A DNA stretch of 64,000 nt from Usitatibacter palustris (GTDB lineage: Bacteria > Pseudomonadota > Gammaproteobacteria > Burkholderiales > Usitatibacteraceae): assembly GCF_013003985.1 (NCBI RefSeq), contig NZ_CP053073.1, positions 2,418,001 through 2,482,000 of the forward strand, written 5' to 3'. The notes beneath the pieces were generated by a model. That model had not been told where the DNA came from, did no database searches, and saw only the letters and a program-made list of their open reading frames with translations. Every line of letters starts with the position of its first letter. Positions within the stretch are counted from its first letter, which is position 1. Made by a program: the position numbers and the translations under genes. This document shows, one piece after another, positions 50,534 to 59,051 of the stretch.

Positions 50534-52729
50534 ATGGACGCTTCCTCGCCGCCCTCGGAGATCGCCGCCAGCGGGCCTGCGCCGGCGGTGGTGCGCCTCG
50601 ACGCGGGCGATGCCGGTGATTTCCTCGGCCCGCTTCGCGCCGCTCTCGCCGCGCATCCGGGTGCGGACTTCGCGTGGATCGCCAAGGGCATCGCCGAACC
50701 CTTCGCCTGGTTGACGCGCCTGCAGAAGGCCGCGTACTCGATGCCGCGCATCGCCGCCGCGGTCCCGATGTGCGACCTCTCCCCGGTGACCGAACTCGTG
50801 GACGAGGCAACGCGCGCGGCGCACAAGCTCGACCCCCTCCTCCTCGATCAGACCGCGTACTGCGTGGGCGATCGCGCGTGCTACGAAATCCCGCGGCTGC
50901 ATCCGGTGTGCGCGTACCTGCGCCGCGATGCGCTCGATGCGGTCGTGCCGATGTTGCCGGCCGGGCCGGCGTCGCCGCAGTCCGTGCTCGACACGCTCGT
51001 GCGCCTGTGGCGCGCGACCGGCTGGAGCCCGGTGGCTTGCGACTTTCTCTACGTCGAACGCCCGGGACACCTGAGCGCCGCACCCGGTCCCGCGACACTC
51101 GAGGAGCAGGCGTTCCTCCGGCACTCGCCATTCGCCGGCCTGCGCCGCGCCGTGAGCGATTCGATCCGGATCGGCCTGCCGCCGGTGTCGACGCCCGGCC
51201 TCGACGAGCGGCCCGTCCAGTTGCACGTCATGCATTTCTGGGGCGGCGGCCTCGAACGCTGGGTGCGCGACTTCGGCCGCGCCGATCCCATGCGCATCAA
51301 CATGATCCTCGCCTCGTTCCGCATCGGCGAGGATGGCGGCCAGCGGCTGATCCTCTACTCCGACCCCTCGGCCATGGCGCCGGTCCGCGTCTGGGACATC
51401 GCGCGGCCGATCCGGTCGAGCGCCGGCACGAGCCTCGAATACCGCGCCATCCTCGAGGAGATCGTCCGCGACTTCGGCGTCGAGGCGGTGCTGGTCTCGT
51501 CGCTGATCAACCATTCGCTCGACGCGCTGACGCTCCCCGTAAAGACGGTCGTCGTCTGCCACGATTTCTACCCCGTCTGCCAAGCGATCAACCCGCGCTT
51601 CGGCAAGACCTGCGTGCGCTGCACGCTCGAGGACCTTCGCGCCTGCGCGAAGTCCAATCCGCTCAACACGTTTTTCGCCCAGCAGCAGACGCCCGAGGAA
51701 TGGCACGCGATGCGCGGCCTGTTCGTCGACCATGTCATCGCCAACGGCATCGAGATGATCGTGCCGTCGCAATCGGTCGCCAACACCCTGCGCCAGCTCG
51801 ATCCGCGCCTCGCGAAAGTGCCGATGCATACGATCGGTCACGGGATCGACCTCGATGCACCGAAGATCACCACCGCGCCGCGCGAGGATGCGCAGCGCCT
51901 GCGCATCGTGGTTCTCGGGCGCCTGTCGCTCCACAAGGGACTCGAGCTGATGCGCGAAGCCGCCGAGGGCCTGCGGCCGCACGCGAAGATCACGCTGCTC
52001 GGCTGCGGCCGCAATGGCGTGGAACTCGCCGAGAAGCTCGGCTGGAAGGCGATCGAAAAGTACGAGCTCGCGGACCTGCCGCGCGTGCTGCAATCGCTCA
52101 ATCCGGATGCGTGCCTGCTGCCCTCGGTCGTCCCGGAGACCTTCAGCTACACCCTGAGCGAGCTGATGGCCCTGGGCGTTCCGCCGATTGCCTCGGCCGT
52201 CGGCGCGTTGAAGGAGCGCATCGTCGATGGCGAGACGGGCTTCCTGTTCGAACCGGACAAGGATTCGCTCATCGAGGCCGTCCGCGCGCTGAAGTCGCAG
52301 CCCGAACGTCTCGAGAAGGTCGCGCGCAACCTCGCCGCCCTGCCCAAGGGCCGCGGCACCGCCGACATGGTGAAGGACTATCACGCGATCATTCCGCTCA
52401 AGCCGCACCCCGTCGCGCGCTTCCGCGTGGGCTTGGGGCGCAGCACGTCGCTCACGGAACCGTACCGCCAACTCAACGAGTCGTATGCGCAGCTCACCTC
52501 CGCCTACCAGCAGCTGAGCGGCGCCTATGCGCACACGACCCAGGCCTACGAGCAGACCCGCGGTGCGTACGACAAGGCCCATGGGGAAGTCGTGCGGCTC
52601 CACGCGGTGCTGGGCCAATGGGGCCGCGAAGTCAGCGCCCTAAAAGTGCCCACGCATCCATGGCGGATCCCGCAAGCGCTCGGACTCATGCAGGACCTCG
52701 CCAAACAATTGAAAAAGCCGGAGGAATGA
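50534..52729 (+). CDS. Large GT4-type glycosyltransferase with tyrosine-heptad C-terminal tail
   Basis: A 731-residue protein. Residues 1-~220 are unassigned. Residues ~225-610 are GT-B: VQLHVMHFWGGGLERWVRDF, VVCHDFYPVCQAINPRF, and a GT4 C-terminal half with RIVVLGRLSLHKGLELMREA and the nucleotide-sugar block PETFSYTLSELMALGVPPIA. Two cysteines flank the middle (CVRCTLEDLRACAKSN), a possible metal site also seen in rhamnan or O-antigen GT4 enzymes. Residues 644-685 are six consecutive heptads each starting with Tyr. It opens a four-gene overlapped glycan operon; the start ATG follows the tmRNA by 81 bases. Confidence 0.85.
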   Translation: MDASSPPSEIAASGPAPAVVRLDAGDAGDFLGPLRAALAAHPGADFAWIAKGIAEPFAWLTRLQKAAYSMPRIAAAVPMCDLSPVTELVDEATRAAHKLDPLLLDQTAYCVGDRACYEIPRLHPVCAYLRRDALDAVVPMLPAGPASPQSVLDTLVRLWRATGWSPVACDFLYVERPGHLSAAPGPATLEEQAFLRHSPFAGLRRAVSDSIRIGLPPVSTPGLDERPVQLHVMHFWGGGLERWVRDFGRADPMRINMILASFRIGEDGGQRLILYSDPSAMAPVRVWDIARPIRSSAGTSLEYRAILEEIVRDFGVEAVLVSSLINHSLDALTLPVKTVVVCHDFYPVCQAINPRFGKTCVRCTLEDLRACAKSNPLNTFFAQQQTPEEWHAMRGLFVDHVIANGIEMIVPSQSVANTLRQLDPRLAKVPMHTIGHGIDLDAPKITTAPREDAQRLRIVVLGRLSLHKGLELMREAAEGLRPHAKITLLGCGRNGVELAEKLGWKAIEKYELADLPRVLQSLNPDACLLPSVVPETFSYTLSELMALGVPPIASAVGALKERIVDGETGFLFEPDKDSLIEAVRALKSQPERLEKVARNLAALPKGRGTADMVKDYHAIIPLKPHPVARFRVGLGRSTSLTEPYRQLNESYAQLTSAYQQLSGAYAHTTQAYEQTRGAYDKAHGEVVRLHAVLGQWGREVSALKVPTHPWRIPQALGLMQDLAKQLKKPEE

Positions 52730-52731
52730 CG

Positions 52732-53583
52732 ATGTCGACCGTCGCAATCGCCGACACCGAAGCGGAAGCCCAGCGCTTCCCCTGGGCGGAGCAACTTTCG
52801 CCGCAACTGTTGAAGTCGCCCTGGTGGATCGGGCACATCCCGTTCGCCTACGAGCTGATCGGTCGCCTGCGGCCGGCGGTCATCGTCGAGCTCGGCACCT
52901 ACAGCGGATCGTCCTTCGCGGCGTTCTGCCAGGCGGTGACCGCGTGCGGGCTGCCTTCGAGGTGCTACGGCATCGACCTCTGGCAGGGCGACGTGCACAT
53001 GGGCAAGTTCGAGGACGACCTCTACCACGAGATCTCCGCGTACATGGCGCAGACCTACCCGGGCGTGGCGCAGCTCGTCCGCGAGGACTTCAACAGGGCC
53101 GTCGCGCAATTCGCCGACGGCTCCATCGACCTCCTGCACATCGACGGCACCCACACGTACGAAGCGGTGAGCAACGATTTCCACACGTGGCTTCCGAAGA
53201 TGTCGGAGCGCGGCGTGATCCTCTTCCACGACGTGAACGTGACCGTCGAGAACGCGGGCAGCGCGGCGCTGAAGTTCGGCGTGCGCAAGCTCTTCGACGA
53301 GGTGAAGGGCCGCTATCCGCACCTGGAGTTCGCGCATTGCTGGGGCTTGGGCGTGCTGGTCGTCGGCCCCGCCGCACCGCCCGCGGTCCACGAGCTGGTC
53401 TCGCTCTCGGGCTCGCCCGCTTTTATCCAGTACTTCGCGGCCAAGGGCGCAGAAGTCTCGAAGCGCTTCGCCGACATGGGCGTGGCGCTGCCCGTCCATT
53501 CCCCCTACAGCGCCGACACGCCGCTGTGGCGCCGCGCCGTCAACAAGCTGCGCCGCATCGCCGACCAGGTCCTCGCGACATGA
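52732..53583 (+). CDS. SAM-dependent methyltransferase, class I (Methyltransf_24 type)
   Basis: A 283-residue cytoplasmic methyltransferase. The SAM-binding motif is AVIVELGTYSGSSFAAFCQA, followed by CYGIDLWQGDVHMGKFEDD. The core ends with SIDLLHIDGTHTYEAVSNDF and RGVILFHDVNVTVENAGSAA, the His/Asp pattern of cephalosporin-hydroxylase-like and Methyltransf_24 enzymes found in surface polysaccharide loci. The start at 52732 has GGAGG 7 bases upstream; an ATG at 52726, overlapping the GT4 stop, is in frame but too close to that site. Likely modifies a sugar of the glycan; target unknown. Confidence 0.85.
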   Translation: MSTVAIADTEAEAQRFPWAEQLSPQLLKSPWWIGHIPFAYELIGRLRPAVIVELGTYSGSSFAAFCQAVTACGLPSRCYGIDLWQGDVHMGKFEDDLYHEISAYMAQTYPGVAQLVREDFNRAVAQFADGSIDLLHIDGTHTYEAVSNDFHTWLPKMSERGVILFHDVNVTVENAGSAALKFGVRKLFDEVKGRYPHLEFAHCWGLGVLVVGPAAPPAVHELVSLSGSPAFIQYFAAKGAEVSKRFADMGVALPVHSPYSADTPLWRRAVNKLRRIADQVLAT

Positions 53584-54749
53584 CGGAGGATCAGGTCCGC
53601 CTGCTCGCCATGTATTTCCCCCAGTTCCACGCGATTCCCGAGAACGACGCGTGGTGGGGCAAGGGCTTCACCGACTGGGTGAACGTGAAGCGCGCGCGGC
53701 CGCAGTTCCGCGGCCACTACCAGCCGCGCGTGCCGCTCGACAACAACTACTACGACCAATCGCGCCTCGATACGCTCGCGTGGCAGATCGACATCGCGCG
53801 CAAGCACGGCGTGCACGGCTTCTGCCACTACCACTACTGGTTCGACGGCAAGCAGCTGCTCGACACGCCGACCAACCTCGTGCTCGAGAACAAGTCGCTC
53901 GATTTCCCGTTCTGCCTCGCCTGGGCCAACGAGACCTGGTCGCGGCGCTGGGACGGCCAGGACCATCTCATCCTGCAGGAGCAGACGCATCGGCCGGACA
54001 AGGCGATCTGGCAGCGTCACTTCGATTACCTTTTCCGCTGCTGGAGCGACGAGCGCGCGATCAAGATCGACGGCAAGCCGGTGTTCCTCGTCTATCGCGC
54101 GCACCGCATCGTGCAGATCGACGCGATGTTCGATTTCTGGCGCGAGGAAGCGCGCCGGCGCGGACTGCCCGGCCTCTACCTCATCTCGATGAAGCAGTAC
54201 GAGTTCCCGAACCCGGAGGTCCTCAAGCACTTCGACGCGACGATGCAATTCCAGCCCTTCGAGGCCATCTACTCGCCCGACTACGAAGCGACGCCGATCA
54301 AGGCCAGCCGGCTGCTCGCGCCGTTCCGCCACCTGCCCGAGAAGGTTCAGGACGTCTTGCGCGCCGTGCGCTACCACCTGCTTTCCGGGCTCACGTTCTA
54401 CGACTACGACCGCGTGTGGAAGCACATCCTGAAGGTCGAACGCGAAGGCGGCATCCCGGCCTTTCCCGGCGCATTCGTGGACTGGGACAACACCGCCCGC
54501 TATCGCAAGCGCGCGCGCATCTTCCGGGGTGCCTCGCCCGAGCGCTTCGGGCACTGGTTCCGGCAGCTCGTGCAGGTCACGGCGCAGCGCCCGGCGCCCG
54601 AGCGGATGATCTTCCTCAACGCGTGGAACGAGTGGTCCGAGGGCACCTACCTGGAGCCCGACGAGCGTCACGGCTACAAGTATCTCGAGGCCGTGCGCGA
54701 CGCACTGCAGGAAGCGGCCGAGGAACCCCGCAAGGCGCGCGTGGCTTGA
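53580..54749 (+). CDS. WbsX-type glycan biosynthesis protein (GH99-like)
   Basis: A 389-residue TIM-barrel protein of the WbsX family found in O-antigen and capsule loci. It opens VRLLAMYFPQFHAIPENDAW with GKGFTDWVNVKRARPQFRGH, then HGFCHYHYWFDGKQLLD and CLAWANETWSRRWDGQ, and ends with the family hallmark FLNAWNEWSEGTYLEPDERH. Relatives are grouped with glycoside hydrolase family 99, but whether WbsX cleaves or transfers sugars is not established. It overlaps both neighbours by 4 bases (ATGA before, TTGA after). Confidence 0.9.
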   Translation: MTEDQVRLLAMYFPQFHAIPENDAWWGKGFTDWVNVKRARPQFRGHYQPRVPLDNNYYDQSRLDTLAWQIDIARKHGVHGFCHYHYWFDGKQLLDTPTNLVLENKSLDFPFCLAWANETWSRRWDGQDHLILQEQTHRPDKAIWQRHFDYLFRCWSDERAIKIDGKPVFLVYRAHRIVQIDAMFDFWREEARRRGLPGLYLISMKQYEFPNPEVLKHFDATMQFQPFEAIYSPDYEATPIKASRLLAPFRHLPEKVQDVLRAVRYHLLSGLTFYDYDRVWKHILKVEREGGIPAFPGAFVDWDNTARYRKRARIFRGASPERFGHWFRQLVQVTAQRPAPERMIFLNAWNEWSEGTYLEPDERHGYKYLEAVRDALQEAAEEPRKARVA

Positions 54750-55570
54750 TCGACGTCATCGTCCCGGTCTATCGCGGGCTGGGCCCCACGCAGCGCTGCC
54801 TCGAGAGCGTGATCGCCGCCTCGGGCAGCACTTTGCACGAGCTCATCGTCATCGACGACGAGAGCCCGGAGCCGCAGATCACCCAGTGGTTGAGCACGTT
54901 CGCACGTGAGCATCGCGTCGCGTTGCGGCGCCACGAGAAGAACCGGGGCTTCGTCGCCACGGTGAACGAGGGCATGGCGCTGCACCCGACGCGCGACGTC
55001 GTGCTGCTGAACGCCGACACCGAAGTGCCGCGCGGGTGGCTCGACCGATTGGCCGCACACGCCCGGGGCGCGAATGTGGGCACCGTGACCCCGTTCTCCA
55101 ACAACGCGACGATCTGCAGCTATCCGCGCTTCTGCGAGAACAACGAGCTTCCAGCCGGCATGGACACCCATTCCCTCGACGCCGCGTTCCACGCCGCCAA
55201 CGCCGGCCGCAGCGTGGACATCCTGACTGCAGTGGGGTTCTGCATGTACATCCGGCGCGAATGCCTGGACCGCGTGGGGCTCTTCGACTTCGAGCGCTAT
55301 GGCCAGGGCTACGGCGAGGAAGTCGATTTCTGCATGCGCGCGAGCCGCGCGGGGTTCCGCCACCTGCTCGCCGGCGACCTCTTCGTCTACCACCAGGGCG
55401 AAGTGTCCTTCGGCAACACCGGCGTGGAACGGCGCGCGCAGGCGCAACGCACCGTCGACACGCTCTATCCCGAATTCCAGCCGACGGTTCGCGCCTTCGT
55501 CCAGGCCGACCCGCCCCGTCCCCTGCGCGAGGCGGTCGACCGCCAGCGCGGTGTATCATCGTCGCGCTAA
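54746..55570 (+). CDS. Family 2 glycosyltransferase (rhamnosyltransferase-like)
   Basis: A 274-residue GT-A enzyme starting at a TTG that overlaps the WbsX stop (TTGA); the first residues (L/M)IDVIVPVYRGLGPTQRCLE are the expected GT2 N terminus, so little or nothing is missing. Other motifs: ELIVIDDESPEPQITQWLST, VLLNADTEVPRGWLDRLAAH (DTE as the metal-binding acidic motif) and LFDFERYGQGYGEEVDFCMR with the GEEVDF catalytic region. It is the last gene of the glycan operon; no strong terminator was found in the 42 bases before the cyclase gene. Confidence 0.87.
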   Translation: MIDVIVPVYRGLGPTQRCLESVIAASGSTLHELIVIDDESPEPQITQWLSTFAREHRVALRRHEKNRGFVATVNEGMALHPTRDVVLLNADTEVPRGWLDRLAAHARGANVGTVTPFSNNATICSYPRFCENNELPAGMDTHSLDAAFHAANAGRSVDILTAVGFCMYIRRECLDRVGLFDFERYGQGYGEEVDFCMRASRAGFRHLLAGDLFVYHQGEVSFGNTGVERRAQAQRTVDTLYPEFQPTVRAFVQADPPRPLREAVDRQRGVSSSR

Positions 55571-55612
55571 CGGCTGAGCACTTTTCCCAAAGAAAACAAG
55601 GCCGCATCCCCT

Positions 55613-57856
55613 GTGAAGCTCATCTCGCGCTGGAACCCGAAGCTCTCGATGCACAGCCTCGCGCGCATCGGGCTGGGCCTGCTCGTGGTCTTCCTCTTCG
55701 TGGCCCACGAGGCCGAATGGCTGCAGATGCGGTTCGTGCAGCAGCTCGAGCTCATCGCCTACGACTCGCGGCTGCGCCTGTTCATGCCGAACACGATGGA
55801 CACGCGCGTCGTGATCCTGGACATCGACGAGAAGAGCCTTGCCGCCGAAGGCCGCTGGCCCTGGAGCCGCAACAAGCTCGCGGTGATGATCAAGCAGCTC
55901 TTCGAACACTACAAAGTGAAAGTGGTCGGGTTCGACGTCGCGTTCCCCGAAGCCGACCCGAGCTCGGGTCTCGCGAACCTCGAAAGCATCAGCAAGGGCG
56001 AGCTCAAGGACAACGCGGAGTACAACGCCTGGCTGCAGCGCTCGCGCATGAGCCTCGACTACGACGCGCTCTTCGCCGAGGAAGTGAAGAAGTATCCCGT
56101 GGTGCTCGGCTTCTTCCTCGGTGGCAAAGCGGACAAGGCGGGTGAGCTGCCGCAACCGACCCTTGCCTCGACGGACCTGCCGCCCACGCAATTCCGGCAC
56201 CACCTCGCGAGCGGCTACAGCGCGAACATCGGCATCCTGCAGAAGAACGCAACGGCGGCCGGACACCTCTATCCCGCGCTCGACTTCGACGGCACCACGC
56301 GGCGCGTGCCCATGCTCATGCGCTACGAGGACGGCTACTACGAAGCCATGTCGCTCGCGGTGCTGCGCACCTACCTCGCCAACGCGCCGCTGAAGATCCA
56401 GACGCGCACCGATGGCTCGGGCGCGAACGCGGTCGGGTGGATCACCGAGCTCCAGGTGGGTGATCTCAAGATTCCGCTCGACGACGGCATGACGGCCCTC
56501 GTTCCCTACCGCGGCGCGACGGGCACCTTCCGCTACGTCTCGGCGACCGACGTGATTCGCGGCAAGCTCGGCGCCGACGAGCTCAAGGACAAGATCATCA
56601 TCGTCGGCACCTCCGCGCAGGGCCTGCTCGACTTGCGCGCCACGCCCGTGCGCGAGGACTTCCCCGGCGTCGAGATCCACGCGAACCTCGTCGGCGGCTT
56701 CCTCGACAAGACCATCAAGCACAAGCCCGCGGAAGTGCTCGCGGTCTCGGTGCTCACCCTCCTGCTGATCGGCGTGCCCTTCGCGGTGTTCATGCCCCGC
56801 ATGAGCGCGCTGGTGGCGACCGGCGTGATGGTGGGCCTGGTGATCCTCATCAACGCGTTCAACGCCTACCAGTGGAAGTCGAACAACTACGTGATGCCGC
56901 TGGCGCCGCCGATGCTGATGCTGGTGCTGCTCTACTTCATCAACATGGCGTGGGGCTTCTTCACGGAAGCGCGCTCGCGGCGCCTCATCACGGGCCTGTT
57001 CGGCACGTACGTGCCCAAGGAGCTCGTCGCGGAGATGAGCAAGAACCCGGGCGAGTACTCGATGCGCGGCGAATCGCGCGAGATGACCGTCCTCTTCTCC
57101 GACGTGCGCGACTTCACCTCGATCTCCGAGGGCCTCTCCCCGGAGGCGCTGAAGGACATGATGAACACCTACCTCACGTCGATGACGGAGGTGATCCAGC
57201 ACCGGCGCGGGACGATCGACAAGTACATCGGCGACGCGATCATGGCCTTCTGGGGCGCGCCACTGAAGGACACCGACCACGCCACCAACGCGCTCGAGGC
57301 CGCGATGGAGATGCAGAAGGCGATCCGCAAGCTCGACGAGGACTTCGCGAAGAAGGGCTGGCCGCCGCTGCACATCGGCGTGGGCCTCAACTGCGGCGTG
57401 ATGAACGTGGGCGACATGGGCTCGCGATTCCGTCGCGCGTACACCGTGCTGGGCGACGCCGTGAACCTCGCCTCGCGCCTCGAGGGTCTCACCAAGGAGT
57501 ACGGCGTGAAGGTCCTCGTCTCCGGGAACATGGTCGACACCGTGCAGACGTACGTCTACCGCGAGATCGACAAGGTGCGCGTGAAGGGCAAGCTCGAGGG
57601 CGTGAAGATCTTCGAGCCGGTGGGCAAGATCGGCGAAGTGGGCGAGACCACGCTGAAGGAGCTCGACGAGTTCCACAAGGGCGTGGAGTACTACCGCAAG
57701 CAGCGCTGGGACGACGCCGAGGCGCGAATGAAGAACCTCGCTTACGCGAACCCCGACGTGAAGGTCTACAAGCTCTACCTCGAGCGCATCGCCAACCTGC
57801 GCCAGAACCCGCCGGCGAAGGACTGGGACGGCGTGTTCGTCTTCACGACCAAGTGA
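55613..57856 (+). CDS. Class III adenylate cyclase with CHASE2 sensor
   Basis: A 747-residue membrane cyclase. One N-terminal helix (residues ~15-32) leads to a large periplasmic CHASE2 domain (~40-370; TRVVILDIDEKSLAAEGRWP marks its start). Three membrane helices (~376-450) and a cytoplasmic class III catalytic domain (~485-660) follow. Metal aspartates lie in VLFSDVRDFTSISEG and KYIGDAIMAFWGAP; purine and transition-state residues lie in TVLGDAVNLASRLEGL. The Lys/Asp pattern suggests ATP rather than GTP. The start is GTG at 55613. A TPR-like tail ends the protein. It overlaps the MBL gene by 4 bases (GTGA). Confidence 0.92.
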   Translation: MKLISRWNPKLSMHSLARIGLGLLVVFLFVAHEAEWLQMRFVQQLELIAYDSRLRLFMPNTMDTRVVILDIDEKSLAAEGRWPWSRNKLAVMIKQLFEHYKVKVVGFDVAFPEADPSSGLANLESISKGELKDNAEYNAWLQRSRMSLDYDALFAEEVKKYPVVLGFFLGGKADKAGELPQPTLASTDLPPTQFRHHLASGYSANIGILQKNATAAGHLYPALDFDGTTRRVPMLMRYEDGYYEAMSLAVLRTYLANAPLKIQTRTDGSGANAVGWITELQVGDLKIPLDDGMTALVPYRGATGTFRYVSATDVIRGKLGADELKDKIIIVGTSAQGLLDLRATPVREDFPGVEIHANLVGGFLDKTIKHKPAEVLAVSVLTLLLIGVPFAVFMPRMSALVATGVMVGLVILINAFNAYQWKSNNYVMPLAPPMLMLVLLYFINMAWGFFTEARSRRLITGLFGTYVPKELVAEMSKNPGEYSMRGESREMTVLFSDVRDFTSISEGLSPEALKDMMNTYLTSMTEVIQHRRGTIDKYIGDAIMAFWGAPLKDTDHATNALEAAMEMQKAIRKLDEDFAKKGWPPLHIGVGLNCGVMNVGDMGSRFRRAYTVLGDAVNLASRLEGLTKEYGVKVLVSGNMVDTVQTYVYREIDKVRVKGKLEGVKIFEPVGKIGEVGETTLKELDEFHKGVEYYRKQRWDDAEARMKNLAYANPDVKVYKLYLERIANLRQNPPAKDWDGVFVFTTK

Positions 57857-58875
57857 TCGTCGTCGACTACCCTTTCGCCGAGGCGCTCCCCGCGCCCGGC
57901 GAAGCGATCCGCGTGGCCGAGGGCGTGCACTGGATCCGCATGCCGCTGCCGTTCGCGCTCGACCACATCAACCTGTGGCTGCTCGAGGACGGCGACGGCT
58001 GGACGATCGTCGACACGGGCCTCGGCGTCCAGGCCACCTGGGATCTCTGGGAAAAACAGTTCGCCGGCACGATGGGCGGGCGGCCCGTGAAGAACATCGT
58101 CGTCACGCACTACCACCCGGATCACCTGGGCAGCGCGAACTGGCTGGTCGAAAAGACCTGCGCGCCCTTCTGGATCACGCTCGGCGAATACCTCTCGGGC
58201 CACGCGGCGCACGACGACACGGCGGGCTTCGATCGCGGCACCGGCATCGAATTCTTCCGCGTGAACGGCCTCGACACCTCGCGCTTTCCCGAGAAGATGC
58301 GCACGGCCAACGGCTATCGTCGCGGCGTGCCGTCGATCCCGACGAGCTACCGGCGCATGATGCACGGCGACAAACTCGCCATCGGCGGCCGCGAGTGGGA
58401 AGTCATCACGGTTTTCGGGCACGCGCCCGAGCACGCCGCCCTCTACTGCGCGTCGCTCAACGTGCTCATCTCCGGGGACCAGGTGTTGCCGCGCATCACG
58501 ACGAACGTGGGCGTCTGGGGCAACCAGCCGGAATCCAATCCGCTCGCACTCTTCCTCGACTCGATCGGGCGCTTCCTGCCGCTGCCGGCCGATGCCCGCG
58601 TGCTGCCCTCGCACGATCGCGTATTCCATGGATTGCACGAACGCATCGCGCAGTTGCGTGAGCACCACGCCGAACGCCTCGAGAAGCTCGCGGCCGCCTG
58701 CGCGACGCCGATCACCGCGCACGAGGCACTGCCCGTGCTGTTCAAGCGCACGCTCGATGACCACCAGTTGATGTTCGCGATGGGCGAGGCGATCGCCCAC
58801 CTGCACTACCTCGAGCAGCGCGGCGAAGTCCGCCGGCAGGTGCAAGCCGACGGCATTCGCCGTTTCGTCCGCTAG
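57853..58875 (+). CDS. Metallo-beta-lactamase-fold hydrolase
   Basis: A 340-residue MBL-fold protein. The metal motif is VVTHYHPDHLGSANWLVEKT (HxHxDH), with the third ligand in VFGHAPEHAALYCASLNVLI, the bridging Asp in LISGDQVLPRITTNVGV, and a late histidine in VLPSHDRVFHGLHERI. An extra C-terminal helical region (~260-340) resembles the winged or dimerisation tails of flavin-free MBL hydrolases. The start is GTG overlapping the cyclase stop. The substrate is not evident; thioester, lactone and phosphodiester hydrolysis all occur in the fold. The overlap with a cyclase hints at a linked role. Confidence 0.87.
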   Translation: MIVVDYPFAEALPAPGEAIRVAEGVHWIRMPLPFALDHINLWLLEDGDGWTIVDTGLGVQATWDLWEKQFAGTMGGRPVKNIVVTHYHPDHLGSANWLVEKTCAPFWITLGEYLSGHAAHDDTAGFDRGTGIEFFRVNGLDTSRFPEKMRTANGYRRGVPSIPTSYRRMMHGDKLAIGGREWEVITVFGHAPEHAALYCASLNVLISGDQVLPRITTNVGVWGNQPESNPLALFLDSIGRFLPLPADARVLPSHDRVFHGLHERIAQLREHHAERLEKLAAACATPITAHEALPVLFKRTLDDHQLMFAMGEAIAHLHYLEQRGEVRRQVQADGIRRFVR

Positions 58876-58972
58876 CGTTACTGCGCCGACCTTCTCAGGT
58901 TTTGCTTTTTCATGACCCCTCCCTGGGTCGTGGATGTCGAGGCCATCGTGCCGCCGGGGGTTCCAGCCCGGT

Positions 58973-59005
58973 GTTAACCGACCGTTAATCCGCCGTTATT
59001 CCCCT
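58973..59005 (+). promoter_or_regulatory. Three 11-bp-period direct repeats upstream of the SARP-like regulator
   Basis: GTTAACCGACC, GTTAATCCGCC and GTTATTCCCCT are immediately consecutive (58973, 58984, 58995). The GTTA core repeats exactly once per helical turn. OmpR/SARP-type winged-helix regulators bind such head-to-tail repeats. The array ends 46 bases before the ATG of a gene encoding that type of DNA-binding domain, so autoregulation is likely. The rest of the 176-base interval (58876-59051) holds no gene, and no clear -10 was seen. Confidence 0.6.
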
Positions 59006-59051
59006 CTCCCGGGGGTTGCGCCGGGCCTCCGGCTGACGGACATTGAGGTCC

